DNA from: Macropodus opercularis
Lineage: Eukaryota > Chordata > Actinopteri > Anabantiformes > Osphronemidae
NCBI GenBank assembly: GCA_030770545.1
Contig: CM061097.1
Span: 20,044,501 to 20,108,500 of the forward strand
Direction: 5' to 3'
DNA: 64,000 bases
Below are positions 36,801 to 49,233 of the stretch, piece by piece. How positions within the stretch are numbered: the first letter of the stretch is position 1; each line of letters begins with the position of its first letter. A model generated the notes under the pieces. The model had not been told where the DNA came from, searched no databases, and saw only the letters and a list, made by a program, of their open reading frames with translations. The position numbers and the translations under genes were made by a program.

Positions 36801-39800
36801 CTGAACCACAGCTCGCCCGATGTCACATCAAAGGCTGCGGAGACCTACTGCATATCATCAATATCGCCACCCTGGAAGAAGCTGCTGAATTGTGGGGTCA
36901 TGTCACCTACATTAAATAAAACTACGCATATCATTATACATCACAGTATACAGTAACAACCCAAAAAGAGAAAAGGGTTTGCGTGAGTAAAGAATTCTCC
37001 CATTTCTTCTCAAGTTAACGTTTTGCTCTTGTCACTACTTGTAGCAGGGGGAAGTACCTGCAGCCCACTCAGGTTGCTCAGACATTCCACAAGGTGAACT
37101 GCAAGAGACCTGGACAATGACCTCGAGCAGCTTCCGAAGGGTCTTCACTCTGTCAGAAACGGACAGTAGATGCGTGACACAAGTTTTTTTACAGTTAATT
37201 ACTACGGTTGGTTGGTTTTCTTTGGTTTATAGCTCGCCTGAGAAATAAAAAAATGAAACTGCAGCTGCTTTTGTTGGCGTTTTAAGGAGACAGCTGCTAC
37301 ACTAATTCAAACTTTCTGGAACTGTTCCTTTGTGGGAGAAATACTGGGTTACATGGGAAATGGTTTGGGTGCCGTATAAGTGACTAATGCAGATTTCTTT
37401 TCACCTCAGGTGCCTCCTGAGAAACAGGTAGTTCAAACATTATATCTCTGACTAACTACCCTTTTAGATTTGAGTCTTTTTTTGCCTATGAAGGCTTCAT
37501 TTGTTGTTGGTGCTTGACTGTCTGACTGCTTTGTCAGCTCTTCAGCTTCGTGGGTCCTTGTGTTCCTGATTTCTCCAAAATGACACATGGTTGATGGAAA
37601 CGAGACGAGTGAGATCAGTTCTTCTGGGGCAGTGGTGAAGGTAACACACTTCACTATTCAGTAATTGTATGAGCAGGAAGACATCCCACGAGATCCAAAC
37701 CCCTCATCAGTAGTAAAAATCAGAACGACCGGGTTTTGTGGACAGAGCAAGAAAAGCATTTACAAAAACATGTTGTCTGTTAATTTACAGAGCGATGAGA
37801 CAAACTATGACACGCAAAAAGACAATGATACAACCAGGACCTGAACCCATTTCACCTGATGATGCGGCTAAAAGGAAATACTGTAACAAACCACAAAGGT
37901 ATGAGGCTGCAGTCAAAGCCTGGAAAAGCAGTTCACAGTTTTATGATTGATCGGAATCACGAGCTGTTTGAGCAGATCCTCTTCTCTCTCTTACCTGCTC
38001 TACGTGTCTGGAAGAGATCGAGCTTTGACTGGGTTCTTGATATTTAATAGTTAAATATTAAATATGCGATTGAGGCAGGGACGAGGAATACATGGCGCTC
38101 TGGTTTTCAGTTGGGTCGCTGTGGATTTTCTATTGTGTATTTTGGTGAGAGACCAACATTTCTGATTAGTCTGTGTAAAAAAGTCTGAGCATCTGTAACA
38201 CACTCATTCAGCTACAACCAACCGCCCTCTGTTCCACCATCATTCTTTGCAATAAATCCTTTCAAACTCACCTGTGCTGTGTGCAGTTTTTGGACATTAG
38301 CTGAGGATAACACCTCTGGGCGTCGGCATAAAGATTCATATTTGTCGGTCTGTAAGCACAGATGCTGAGATACATGCTTGGCTTGTTGCTTCCCGCAGCC
38401 TGCGGTGCAGAACCATTTCTACAGTCACGTAACCTACTCCACATGCGCTGGCTGCCGTGACTCTGAGTAGAGGCACTGGGTTAGACGTCGGTATCGTGAC
38501 TTGGTTGCTGTGCATCCAAACTGGCGCCTCTAAATCATTTGACTGAATCTGGCAAACAGAAACTGAAGTGAGAGCAACAGAAGGTCTTGTAGCCTTTATC
38601 AGGACACTAAAAGCTTCAGATCCTACCTTGTTCCTGAGCTAATTTATTTTCTTCCATGAATTCAACCTGCTCATGGAAACTAAGGAGAAGTCAGGTCAGG
38701 TACACATTCCTTCGTCGGGCCAAGAAACTTTAGAGGAAAACAGTCACGTTGACGGACAATGACTGAATAACAGCAGTGAAGTGAGGAGAGAGAAGGGAGC
38801 TTTGTGAGCACAGAGCTCTGAGGTCTCCTGGTGTCACCTGACAAAAAGCAGGTGTGCTCCACTTTCTCCATTATAACACACACGTTCACAATGCTTTCTT
38901 TTTCACGCGCACCATCCGTCACGGGGACACAACCCATCGGCCTTGGCTGGCGTCCCGCTCTGGAGCACTTTCAGGGTTTGGCCTGCGCTTGCTGACGACA
39001 GATGCTTAATGACATACATGTTTGCCCTGCCAAGGCCAAAATGCCCTTTCATGGCAAGACACGCATGTAGACGAGAGTGCAACTTTAAACACTGGTGAAA
39101 AGAGACGAACAGCTCTGTCCTCATGGACGAGGCCTGAAAACCTAAATATTTAGTCCTATTGTTTTTCACGTGCTGTTGAAGCACACGGTTTGGAAAACGT
39201 CCACGGCTGTGCTCATATCTGCTTTTGTCTGCAGAAGCCTTTTGCTCTTCTCCGTTCATCTGCTGCACAATCATACGGAAAGTGATTGTAAAGCTTTGTC
39301 TTACTGAGGTTTTGGCTTGCTGCTGTCCTGCTGGGGGTTTTTTAGCAGGGCCTATCGCTCCTGACAGGAGGCTGTCTCATGCGTCTGAGCATAGCCAGGT
39401 CCCGTCTGAGGGATAAAGAATAAATAACAACTCTCCTCCGTTTTAACTTTGCTTTAGCAACCGTGCACAAACTGCTGTTGGGTGCCGTCGGCCTGTAAAG
39501 CTTGTCTGTGTAGCATCACCACAAATGCAGCCGCTTTTATTAAACCAGAACCTTTAATTTGAAAAGTTTGCAGTCATGCCAGGTTTTACATCTTTAAAGC
39601 AGTTTGGAGAATCCATTGGCCTCCTTGCAGAGGTTTCAGATAATGCATAACTTTACTGGTGAGCTTTTTAATCGCTGTTAGTTTTTTTTGGTGTATGTTT
39701 TTACTGCAGCTATTAGCAGCGTTATTTCTAACGGTGCCGTCAGTCACAATCCATGCACAGCGCATGATGCATTCAGCATTCTGCACAGTGTTTTCTCCTG

Positions 39801-41479
39801 GCCTCAGTTCAAGAAGCAAAAGTGTAGGTGAGCTGCAAACCTCTGTGGTGGAGGCAGCTGCAGAACACATTGATTTGATGAATAAGTTCAACAAAGCCAT
39901 TACTCTAAAGAGGTCTGCGTTTGCCGTGTCCACACTTAAAATCAAATTAAGTGCTGTTGTTTTGCTTTTCGTGCTCGGCAAGAACTGTTAACAACACAAT
40001 GGAATGCAAATTGAGCCGCATTTAAATAGAAGGATTTCACACCTTCGGTCTTATCACACAACAAGGCAAAGCTGGGAGGAGATGGACACGCGGGGGCTCA
40101 GTCAATTGACTTCAGCCTGTATTGTGTAATTAGGTTGAAAAAGGAAGCACTTCACAAATCCAGCAAGCACAAACAGAGCTCACCAGTCCCTGCTTGATAA
40201 GATAACGATGCTAAGATCTGACAACTAGGACATCTGTTCGGATGAGTTGCATCTTCTTCTTAATGTGGTATTACTGCTTCTATTGTCTTCATTGGGTTCC
40301 CTGTGACACATTTATGAAGATAAGGCCAGTACAGCAGGTCTGTTTATCTCGAGCAGCTAATGTTAAATGTTTTACTCCGGTGAGTCCAGACTCCTCTGGC
40401 ATCAATACAGCTGACAGAAAAAATTAATAATAAAAAGGAAAATATTTGAAATACCGTTAAAATTTATAGAGTTGATAGCTTGAAGTCTGGTCCAGATTAG
40501 TTCCCTCCACATGTGCTTCATAAAGTTTTCAGCTGAATCTGTCATGTTCAGGCCATGTCCACGTAGAGAGTCATTTAAATATCTGATTTCTGCTCATTTA
40601 CAGTAATAATCATTCACCTTCTGATAATATACTGTAGTTTGAAAAACTCCATCATCAATTTTGGTAGATGGGAAAAAAGTAAATGAAGTGAAATTCAAAT
40701 GATCAAACTATTTATTGTGAACACATTTAGTTTGTGCTACAATTAGACTTTCCAAGGTGAAAGATTTGGCAGGAAAAACGTGGAAGATTGGAGAAAAATG
40801 ATGGCATTTGTTATTATAGCAACAAAAGGGTGGAGCTGGTTTCAATCATTTCATACAACCTATAGCTGCTTTTAAAAGACTTGAATTCATCAGTTGATCA
40901 CATATTATATTAAGGATCTGCATTTGTAAAGCAGAGCTGTTATGCTGTGGAGTACAAAGCACATTTCCACCAGAATTATGACAAAGTAAAAGTAACACCA
41001 GGCCATCAAAGCTGCATTTAATGACAGTAATTTATTAATTGCCTCTGGATTGTGTTATACTTTCAAACGACTGGATAGAAGACGCGCAGCATTTATCCAG
41101 ATGAGTCTCTGGACAGCAGTAAATTCTGTTAAACGACGTTTCGGTATTTTGCAATCATTTACTGGTTATTTGTGTTTCGAAATAAAACACGTTCAGTGAT
41201 TCACTTTGCAATAAAACTTTGGATTAGTCAAACTCTGCAGTAGGCTTAATAAATAAGGACAAATTAGGGAACCGTCCTAAAACCCAGAGACTCGTGTTGT
41301 CGACTGCACCGCTGCGGGAAATAGTCTCAGCCCAAACCCCAACTTTCCCAACAAACGCAATTTTACTGTGCACAACCTGAATTAGGAACTGAAACATTAA
41401 GTGCAGCGCTGCGTTGGAGCCCATAGCCTACGTGCCTCTATGTGCTATTTAGTTTTGTCAAAGGAAGTAAAAGCAGGGG

Positions 41480-41802
41480 AGCGGAGGGGGGTCGGGCTCC
41501 TGGGGAGTTTTTACGCACTGGGTAATTAAGCGCTTTGACTGACAGCGCGGCGCTAAAAACCCAGGCGCGCTCCCATTGGCCGGCGCGCACTTTACAATCG
41601 CCTCTTGTTTCCCAGCTCCGCGCAGGCAGACGCCGAAGCTCCTCGAACTCTCACCGGAGCCGCACGCACCCAGAGACGCGAGCAGCCAGAGAGTGACTGG
41701 CGGCTCCGACCAGAAGCAGCCTCCAGTACGGATCAACTCCTTATTGAGAACCGCTTCATGAAATATTGAAACTCGTTTTATTGTTGGGAAGAAAGCGAAA
41801 CG
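41480..41802 (+). promoter_or_regulatory. sfrp1: sfrp1 CpG-rich promoter and 5' UTR
   Basis: The GC and CpG content rises abruptly, for example GACAGCGCGGCGC and GGCCGGCGCGCAC. An inverted CCAAT box (CCATTGG) sits at 41573-41579, about 225 bases before the start codon. No TATA box is evident. SFRP1 orthologues have CpG-island promoters. The transcription start probably lies within about 41,600-41,680. Confidence 0.6.
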
Positions 41803-42307
41803 ATGGGGTCCAGCACTGATCGGTTCTGGGGGATGATCCGGCTGATGGTGACAGTGGGGCTCATGTCTGCGTGCTGCGCGTCAGAGTACGAGGACATTCC
41901 CTGGAACAGCGGGCCGAGCTACTCCAAGCCTCCCCAGTGCGTGGACATTCCGGATGACCTGCGGCTCTGTCACAACGTGGGCTACACCCGGATGCTGCTG
42001 CCCAACCTGCTGGACCACGAGACCATGGCCGAGGTGAAGCAGCAGGCCAGCAGCTGGGTGCCCCTGGTGCACAAGAAGTGCCACCCGAGCACGCAGATCC
42101 TGCTCTGCTCCCTGTTTGCGCCCGTGTGCCTGGACCGGCCCATTTATCCGTGCCGCTGGCTGTGCGAGGCCGTGCGCGACAGCTGCGCCCCCATCATGGA
42201 GGCGTTCGGCTTCCCCTGGCCGGAGATGCTCACCTGTGACAAGTTTCCCCAGGGCGACATGTGCATTGCGATGACCAACACTACGACCGAGGACACCAAA
42301 CCCACAG
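41803..42307 (+). CDS. sfrp1: sfrp1 exon 1: signal peptide and Frizzled domain
   Basis: The exon holds 168 codons plus one base and ends at ACAG|GTAACC. It encodes the whole cysteine-rich domain, including ETMAEVKQQASSWVPL and APVCLDRPIYPCRWLC. The open frame runs on past the donor to 42,462 with no family resemblance, so the splice is preferred. Confidence 0.96.
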
Positions 42308-45300
42308 GTAACCGAATCGTTGCGTCTAATTTCCACACATTCCTTTTTATTTTGCCCCATCAGCGTTTTGGGGTTCAGTACCTGATGGTCGCATTTCTGC
42401 TGGCGCCAATCTCAGAGGTTAATCGTCATCATTTGTCTTTTTTAAAGGGTTCGAGTGTCTGAGGTCAATTTGCATTTCCATTGTTATTTGATCTTCTGTC
42501 TCCCAAAACTAGAGGACAGGGAAAATGTGTTTTAGAGCGCAGCCTAACGCAACACAGCTCCTCTGCAAGCAGGCTGTTGATTTACTGCAGATGTAAGTGC
42601 CTGACGTGAAAATCAGCAAAAGTAGCCCAAATGTATCCACATGTTAAAAATAGTATCTCACTTTACTTTGAGTTTAACTACCAGACTGAGAAAACAAACA
42701 GACACCGCTTTTGCCACAGTGTAAAAGTCGACACGGGGCATTTAAATGGCCTTAAGAATGTTATTTCAGGGGTGAGGACGTGTTTGCAGATGCAAATTTC
42801 AACACAAACAAACCTGGAAAAACTGCAGTAAAACATAGATCTCATCTAATTTTAGCAAAGCCTTTGCTGCCCCACATTTATAGTCTCTATGGGAATCATT
42901 TCTTTTTTTAAATCTGGTCTACTTTTAAACTCGGACAAGTCGCGTTTAGCTGAGTTGAAGACTGCTCTACTGCTTAGTTCTTACAGGGTGGAGGTTGATG
43001 CCAACAGCAACAAATTAAAATACCAGCTTTTGTTGGTTCCTATTCTGAGCTTTTACCTGCAAATGCATTAGAACCTACAATAGATGGGGATCAAGGCAGA
43101 AGTGGAAAAACGCACCAGCCTGGATGTGCAACCTCCACCATCCCTTGCGTGTCGACCACCTGGTAGCTCGTTGGCTGTTGGTACAGCCTGTTTGCAGCAG
43201 ATTCAGACAAGTCAGGCAGAATCAGTAAAAGAGGCTCCAGAAAACAAAGGAGACTCTCAGCCTTGAGCTGATGAGCCAAGCTGGCAAATACCAGAGAAAC
43301 CCCGAAAAATGCACAAAATCAACAAAGTCTGGTCGAGATAAAGCTCTGGCTGATTTGGAATAGTTTTGTTTCAGTCGCTTTGCCAGCAGCCCTTGTCACA
43401 AAAACCATAAAATAGGGCAGGGTTTCCATCATCACATCATCAGATGACTTATATTTCAATGTGAAGCTGTAAAGTCACCACTTGAAGACATTTTCTACCG
43501 AACATAAACTGGGAGGGCTGTGGTGCTCCAGCAATTACACAGTATTCGCTGTATCCGATGTGTGTGTGTGTGTGTTACAGACTGACATGGTGCTATGGAC
43601 CGAGGCCCATTTTTGCAAAAGAGCTCTCTTTCAGGGTTGGGGCAACCGCACAGAGCTGCGCGCTCTCCACACATCACCTGTTATTACTGGTTGTCAGTGC
43701 TGGTGACAAATCATTTCATCAGGAAACTCACATCTCTCTCTATATTACTTACTCATACAGAGGAGATCATGTATAAAGGAATCCACCATGCGGACACAAT
43801 GTTGTGAATATTCTCCCGGACCAGGATTGTTTCTGATGTTCAGGCTGATACAAGCAATACAAAAGCAGCCTAATCTTTCCAGCCGTTTCCTCTAATGATT
43901 GTTAATAGAGGGGAGCTAACGGCGCTAAACGCTGACTGGAGATGCCTTCATTCAAGGGGGGCCATGCAGGCTCAGATAGGCTCAGAGACCCGGGACTCTG
44001 TAAACAGTGTCTGTTTTCACAAGCTCTTCACACCTCGGTGCTACTTTCACAAACCTGCGTTAAACACATGTAATGGACAACTGGCAGCGGAGGGAGAACT
44101 ATTTGTTTTCCCGTTCCGTGGCCTTCTGCTTCATCTGTCTTTCCTTCCATCCACCCAGATACATGCAGTGGGTTTGAATTAGGTTCTGCAGTACGCTGTG
44201 ATCACAAAGTTGTTTGGAAAGTTAGCTCAGCTGTTTGGCAAAAACACATTTTGGCTCTTTGTCTGCAGTCAGGCTTTTGTTTTCGAGTGGCTTCTTATTC
44301 TGTTTTTTATGTGAGAGCATTCGGTTGAGCTTGGATTAAATGTCACCACCACATACCATGTCATCCTTTCACATATGCGTAGTCGCTTGTATACATCACT
44401 GTGGAGCCTTGTGGACCGTTGCTTTTTCAAAGCTTCCTAAATGCAGCAGAGAATGAGGAACGGAGTTTACTGCAGCACTTAGTTACAGCTGGCTATAAAA
44501 GCTGGAGACATTCCTGCCTGAGGTCAGGTCATCAGAGCATATGAAACACTAGACAGGATCTCTGCCTGCAGAGACGGTACCTGCGTATATGAATTAGCAG
44601 GAACACTCACTTGGAAGGAAATTTAAAATCATTTAACTCTTTGTAAAAGCGTGTGAGTATTTGAACTGCATTTTGCCTGATGTCTCCCACTTTGTTTTCC
44701 TTCTCCCCCCACAGGGTCATCTTCCATCTGCCCTGCATGTGACAATGAAATGAAAACAGAAACCATTCTAGATAACATGTGTGCCAGCGAGTTTGGTGAG
44801 TGTCCTCCCAACACGACCGTGTCAACACACAAACATGCCAAACACCCCACTCTGATACGCCTTGAAGTCCACCAGACCTCATGTGTGGTGTCTTCCAGCG
44901 TCAACCTTTAAAACAGTGTCAGGCTAAATTACATGTGTGTGTCCGAACATAAATGTTTTCTGCCGACGTGTATTTTTGTGTTTTGGGCATTTGCACCAGG
45001 CCTGTCTGGTTTGGTGACGATGATGATCTGTGACTAATGAATTGGGGTTGTTAAAGTCTTTATGTGGCAGGTCCTCACAGTAGTAAAGCGGGATGTTTGT
45101 TCTGCTGTCTGGGTGAACTGCTACAGAAAACACTGTAAAAAAACACAACAAAAAAGATTTGGTGAAGCTTTAGCTTTGTTTTGTATTGTGCAATTTAGCA
45201 TATTTTATAAGTTTAGACTTCGAGTTAATTATCATTTCCACTTCTGTCAACGTTTACCAAACTGGTGTAATCCAATATTTATACATTACACAAATTTAGC

Positions 45301-48300
45301 TTTCGTTAACTCAGACTTATTGTTGTTATTGTTGTTTGAGTTAGTTAAAACAACTAAAGTCCAGGAAAAACTCAATTAATTACAAAATGACTGAACTGTC
45401 TTTTTTAAACCTGTCAAGGATTATGATGAATATATTTTTACACCAATCAATTGTAACAGTCACCATGTCCCCTAAAAGCCTGATGGACCCGATCGGTCGA
45501 CTGCTCGCTGGTCAGTGTTTCCCTGCCTTCATTCAAACGGCTTTGTGGCCTAAATTTAACCACTCGTGACTCTGGAGTCAGGTCTCCAGAGTGACAGTCC
45601 TGTGCCATAATCCCAAACCACCAGCAACCCCAGTTAATAATGTAGTACTTCATTTATTCATCCTACAACATTTCAACCAGGTGACAGAAGCTTTTAGGAG
45701 ACAGTAGTAAGTAGGTTTGTCATTTTCTGATTAGACAATTAACTCAATACTCCAGAGTGGGAATACATTCAATCAGATTGACATACAGTACTTGATTAAA
45801 GCAGTAGTACGAGGAAGTTACACACCTAGAAAATTCAAGAGACGCATCACCTATGCAATAAAAAGACAAAGTAAATCATAGGCAGTGTCACACATTAATT
45901 TCATTAGTGCATTTTCAGCCCAACCGTAACAGTAAACAGATTTGAAACAACGTTTACAAAGCTAAGAAGGAAGGAACATCTTTTGCTCACGGGGCCTTTG
46001 ATTTATTCGTGTAGGAGCCAAATGCACTAAAAGAAAAGATATCCAAAGCCTTGAATTCAATTAAAAATACAAACATCAACTGAATTATAGTTATGAAGAT
46101 TTCCAGGAATAAAAAGCTGATGATGCTCTCAAGATGCTAGATGTCAGGCTTTCATGTTTGATTCCACAGCTGGAGCAAAACATGCGCCGTTTTGAATTCC
46201 AGGTGCCACGCCAAGCAAACATAGGCTGCATGCACATTGGAAACAGACCACCTTCCAGTTCTCAGGAAAAGGTCTACAGTTACATTTGTTTAACGGATTG
46301 CATCGTTGTTTATGCTGCGGTGATGGGACTCGCCTTTTTCAGTCTGCGGCCTGGTTTGCCAAGAGGAGAGTGGCACATTGTTGACTCGTTTCATCGGAGA
46401 CGAAGACAGATGTTGTTTTGTTTGCTCGTCATAGCTCTGCAACGAGCTGACATGTAAGGATACACAGACGGATTCAGTGTCAGTCTCATGACGACACAGT
46501 GTCACGACTATGTTGCATATTTGAACACTTCAGGGGCCGACCTTTTCTGGAACACACTGGATGTTGCTGTAATTTCAGTCCAAGTTGACCAACTAAGGGT
46601 TTGACTGATGGACTTTTGTTTGCAATTATAAACACCGTACATCTGACAGCAGCTGAGACCAAACACAAGTTGATGTCTTGTCTTAAAGTAGAAGAAAATA
46701 AGCAGATGAAAAAAGCTTAAATCGCATAGTTTTATTTCCTTGCTTCCCTTCAGATAAGACTCATCCTGGTTGCATTCTGCTAGTTACAACTTGGCTGGAA
46801 GAAGACTCAGCAGACAAGCAGCATGTTTTAAGAGCCGGTGTTTAAAATCCAAGCTGCAGACAAGCTTGTATGTTTAGTTTGGACAAGAGGTCAGAAGTAG
46901 ACAGATTGCTCCACGGAGCACAGAGATGGAAAACCAGGCAGAACCTCCACGGAGAGCAGAAAGAAATAAGTAGCGCTGATGTGCACTTGAGTCGTTATTA
47001 ATCTGTGCGGACCATTCGTGTGTAAAATATCCGCACTCTGGCAGCGAATTAACATTTTTGCTCACTGAAAACTTTCACTTACTGGAAGCTGTGAAAGGCC
47101 TGTTCTCGGTTAAGGTTGGACTTAAGTGTGTGTTTGGTAATAACGGTGTTTTGTTCAAACGACTTGCAGAATAATTGCTTCCCATCAATCGGGCTGACCT
47201 TTGACCTTTCCACGTGGTCTGCCCCTGAGTGAAAACAGAACATTGCAGCGTTGGGTGGTTGGGTGTAAGTTTAGGCTTTCAAGCTAATTCGTCAGAATTA
47301 CAGTAATAAATAAAAGGTTCTTATCGCATTCCCAGAAGCTTAAGTTCCAGAAATAAGGACTGAGATTGAGAAGTCTCCTACAAACACACATTTATAGCTC
47401 ATCCCACTCAACAATGTGTTCCCACCACAGTTTATCTCCCTCCTTAAGGTTTTACGGTACCTCATTGTCCCAGAAAAGCCCAGCACCCTTCAATTAAAAG
47501 CCTCCTCTGCCTCAGACGCCTCCCTTTGTTGCCAGTGCCAAATTGCTCCTTCCTTTTGCTGCGGCAGTAAACAACACGAGGACTGATCACGTGAGCTTAT
47601 CAGATCAGTTGTATTTCCATTATAGTCAGTGAAGAGCAGTTCAGCTGTTCAAAACTCACACATGTGACTTAAAAAGGTTGAATAGCGTAAGAAGAAAAAG
47701 CAAACGGACAAAAGAAAGAAGAAAGGGATCAGTTATTAGAACGTCTCACTGTATCGTGTTGCTGATAAGATTAATTCCTCAGACAACACAAGGTGCAAAG
47801 AAAGTTCACAGCACTGAAGGATTATTAGGTTTGGGGGACTTATCAAGGTGAAGCCCGTCCAGGGGTGGGCCAGGCCGTCTCTTTTATGACTCACTAATTA
47901 TGAATGCTTCCCATTTTGATTTCGTCGAATGCTAAGCCTCCACACAGAGACGGAGGATAAAAGTCTTAATCCCTACCATGTGCACGCTAATACTGGGAAA
48001 AACAGGGCAACTCTATTTTAACACTTTAATTAGCAATGGGACCAAGGGCAAGATGAAACGTTTGGAAGCCAGTTCAGGTGTCGAGCTCAGTCATATGAAG
48101 TTTGTGAGCAGGGATTTAGTGAAGAAGAATTAGGCAGAAGTTACAGGTTTTACAGATCAGATCTTTGCTGAAGTGTGAAAACGATTTATGCTCGATTGCT
48201 CTGTGAGGTCACGAGACTCATCCCAACACAAGATCACCCATTTAAGATTGGACACAGTTTTTATTCTAACACTGTTAAGTCACGAGGCTGCTCTGACTAA

Positions 48301-49233
48301 CAGTCATCACCATAATATGGGAGGTGTGATGGACAGAGGCACTGGGGGATTTGGACCACCAGAGGCAGGGCCCTAATTTGAAACAGAAAGATTAGAAGGT
48401 TTAACCGAGTCTAAGGAAGGATCAAGCGTAAAGTCAACCTGAACGCGGCCTGAGGTTCAAGAGCAGAGGTAAAAGTGGAAATGCACATAATGTAAGATGA
48501 TGGAAAATAAGTCCATTTATTTTTATCTGATCCTGAAAGTCTCAATATCAGTCGCTAATAAAGCCAGTTCTATTGAGAATGGAGTAGAAGGCATATTGAA
48601 AGTACGTTATTTAAGGCCTTTTAATACTGACTTTGTAAACATTACATTTATTTATGAAGAATTGTGAATTGTGGATATTTACAGTGGAAGGTCCAGCCTG
48701 TCTCTGCTCCCTGCTCTCCGGTGGGTTACTGATTTGCCACCGATGCCCTTTGTGATGTTTTATTTTGCCAGAGAGGTGCATGCTGTGCATGTCTGGCATT
48801 TTTGTCCTCATAAAATATTAATGAGCTGTCTTTAGCGGCAACTGTGTGCTGAAATGAACCACCTTTAAACACGAGGTAACGCTTTTATTTTCTCCTTCCT
48901 CTGCCAGCTTTCAAGAGCAAGATCAAGGAGGTGAAGCGAGAAAACACGGACCGTAAGGTCATCCTGCAGAAGAAGAAGAAGATGTTGAAGCATGGAGCCC
49001 TGACGAAGAAGGAGGTGAAGAATATGGTTTTGCACTTGAAGAACGGTGCGGACTGCCCCTGCCAGCAGCTGGACAACCCAGGGAACCAGTATCTTATTAT
49101 GGGTCGCGTGGCGGAAAAACAGTACCTTCTGACAGCCATCCACAAGTGGGACAAGTCCAGCAAAGAGTTCAGAAAAGCTATGAAGAAACTCAAGACCTAC
49201 AAATGTCCTGTCTACGATAACGTCTTCAAATAA
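41803..49233 (+). CDS. sfrp1: Secreted Frizzled-related protein 1, complete, 3 exons
   Basis: This is a secreted extracellular modulator, usually an antagonist, of Wnt signalling that binds Wnt ligands and Frizzled receptors. The coding exons 41803-42307, 44715-44795 and 48908-49233 join to 303 residues; human SFRP1 has 314 as I recall. Residues 1-26 are a signal peptide, with likely cleavage near CCAS|EYED. The Frizzled cysteine-rich domain has all ten cysteines (46, 56, 93, 102, 109, 117, 121, 128, 145, 154). The netrin-like domain starts near Cys174 and has a basic heparin-binding stretch (QKKKKMLKHG). The NTT at 159-161 is a possible glycosylation site. NGADCPCQQLDN, YLLTAIHKWDK and the ending VFK identify SFRP1 rather than SFRP5. 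The start has A at -3 and G at +4. It diverges from golga7. Confidence 0.96.
42308..44714 (+). other. sfrp1 intron 1, nothing recognised except a GT run
   Basis: This 2.4 kb intron has a short GT microsatellite at about 43,558-43,574. No interspersed repeat was recognised. Confidence 0.65.
44715..44795 (+). CDS. sfrp1: sfrp1 exon 2: start of netrin-like domain
   Basis: This 81-base exon has acceptor CCCCCCACAG and donor TTTG|GTGAGT. It encodes ICPACDNEMKTETILDNMC and ASEF, matching the SFRP1 family exon 2. The Gly and Ala codons are split at its edges. Confidence 0.95.
47195..47217. promoter_or_regulatory. Perfect DR1 nuclear receptor site next to a CACGTG E-box
   Basis: TGACCT-T-TGACCT at 47195-47207 is a consensus DR1 (PPAR/RXR, HNF4, COUP-TF type). 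CCACGTGG at 47210-47217 is a palindromic E-box (USF/MITF type). They are two bases apart. Function is inferred only from motif quality. Confidence 0.5.
47887..47900. promoter_or_regulatory. AP-1 site adjoining a homeodomain core
   Basis: TGACTCA at 47887-47893 is followed at once by CTAATTATG, an ATTA-type homeodomain core. It lies in sfrp1 intron 2 in a stretch without recognised repeats. Confidence 0.3.
48908..49233 (+). CDS. sfrp1: sfrp1 exon 3: rest of netrin-like domain
   Basis: The acceptor is CTGCCAG and the stop is TAA at 49231-49233. It encodes FKSKIKEVKRENTDRKV, the lysine-rich run, LHLKNGADCPCQQLDNPGN, IMGRVAEKQYLLTAIHKW and the C-terminal CPVYDNVFK. Confidence 0.96.

Larger units (their letters stand above)
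24681..41480. other. Intergenic spacer between divergent golga7 and sfrp1
   Basis: This spacer of about 17 kb is AT-rich and poor in recognisable repeats. I identified a 60-nt hairpin (25.75 kb), a TAGAA-headed repeat (27.1 kb) and a tRNA-derived SINE (27.7 kb). No ORF exceeds about 121 codons, and none looks like a protein family or joins to plausible splice sites. Because sfrp1 is developmentally regulated, enhancers are likely here, but none can be named from sequence. Confidence 0.6.
44796..48907 (+). other. sfrp1 intron 2, repeat-poor with regulatory-looking motifs
   Basis: No transposon was recognised in 4.1 kb. It contains a perfect DR1 and E-box pair at 47.2 kb, an AP-1 site beside a homeodomain-like core at 47.89 kb, and a 17-base motif repeated at 56.36 kb. 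Confidence 0.55.

Noticed and set aside
38903..39274. 123-codon minus ORF
   Set aside because: No recognisable domain and no supporting splice or promoter context.
39586..39981. 131-codon minus ORF in the spacer
   Set aside because: No motif, no plausible splice partners and low-complexity composition; a chance frame.
41881..42360. 159-codon ORF antisense to sfrp1 exon 1
   Set aside because: It is the mirror of a GC-rich conserved coding exon; composition explains the open frame and no family is recognised.
41803..42462. sfrp1 ending at 42,462 by reading through the first donor
   Set aside because: The residues after 42,307 resemble no SFRP, while the GTAACC donor joins in phase to exons 2 and 3 of the netrin-like domain.
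48340..48375. Second possible CTCF site, CCACCAGAGGCAGGG
   Set aside because: One guanine of the core is missing compared with the consensus, so the match is weak.
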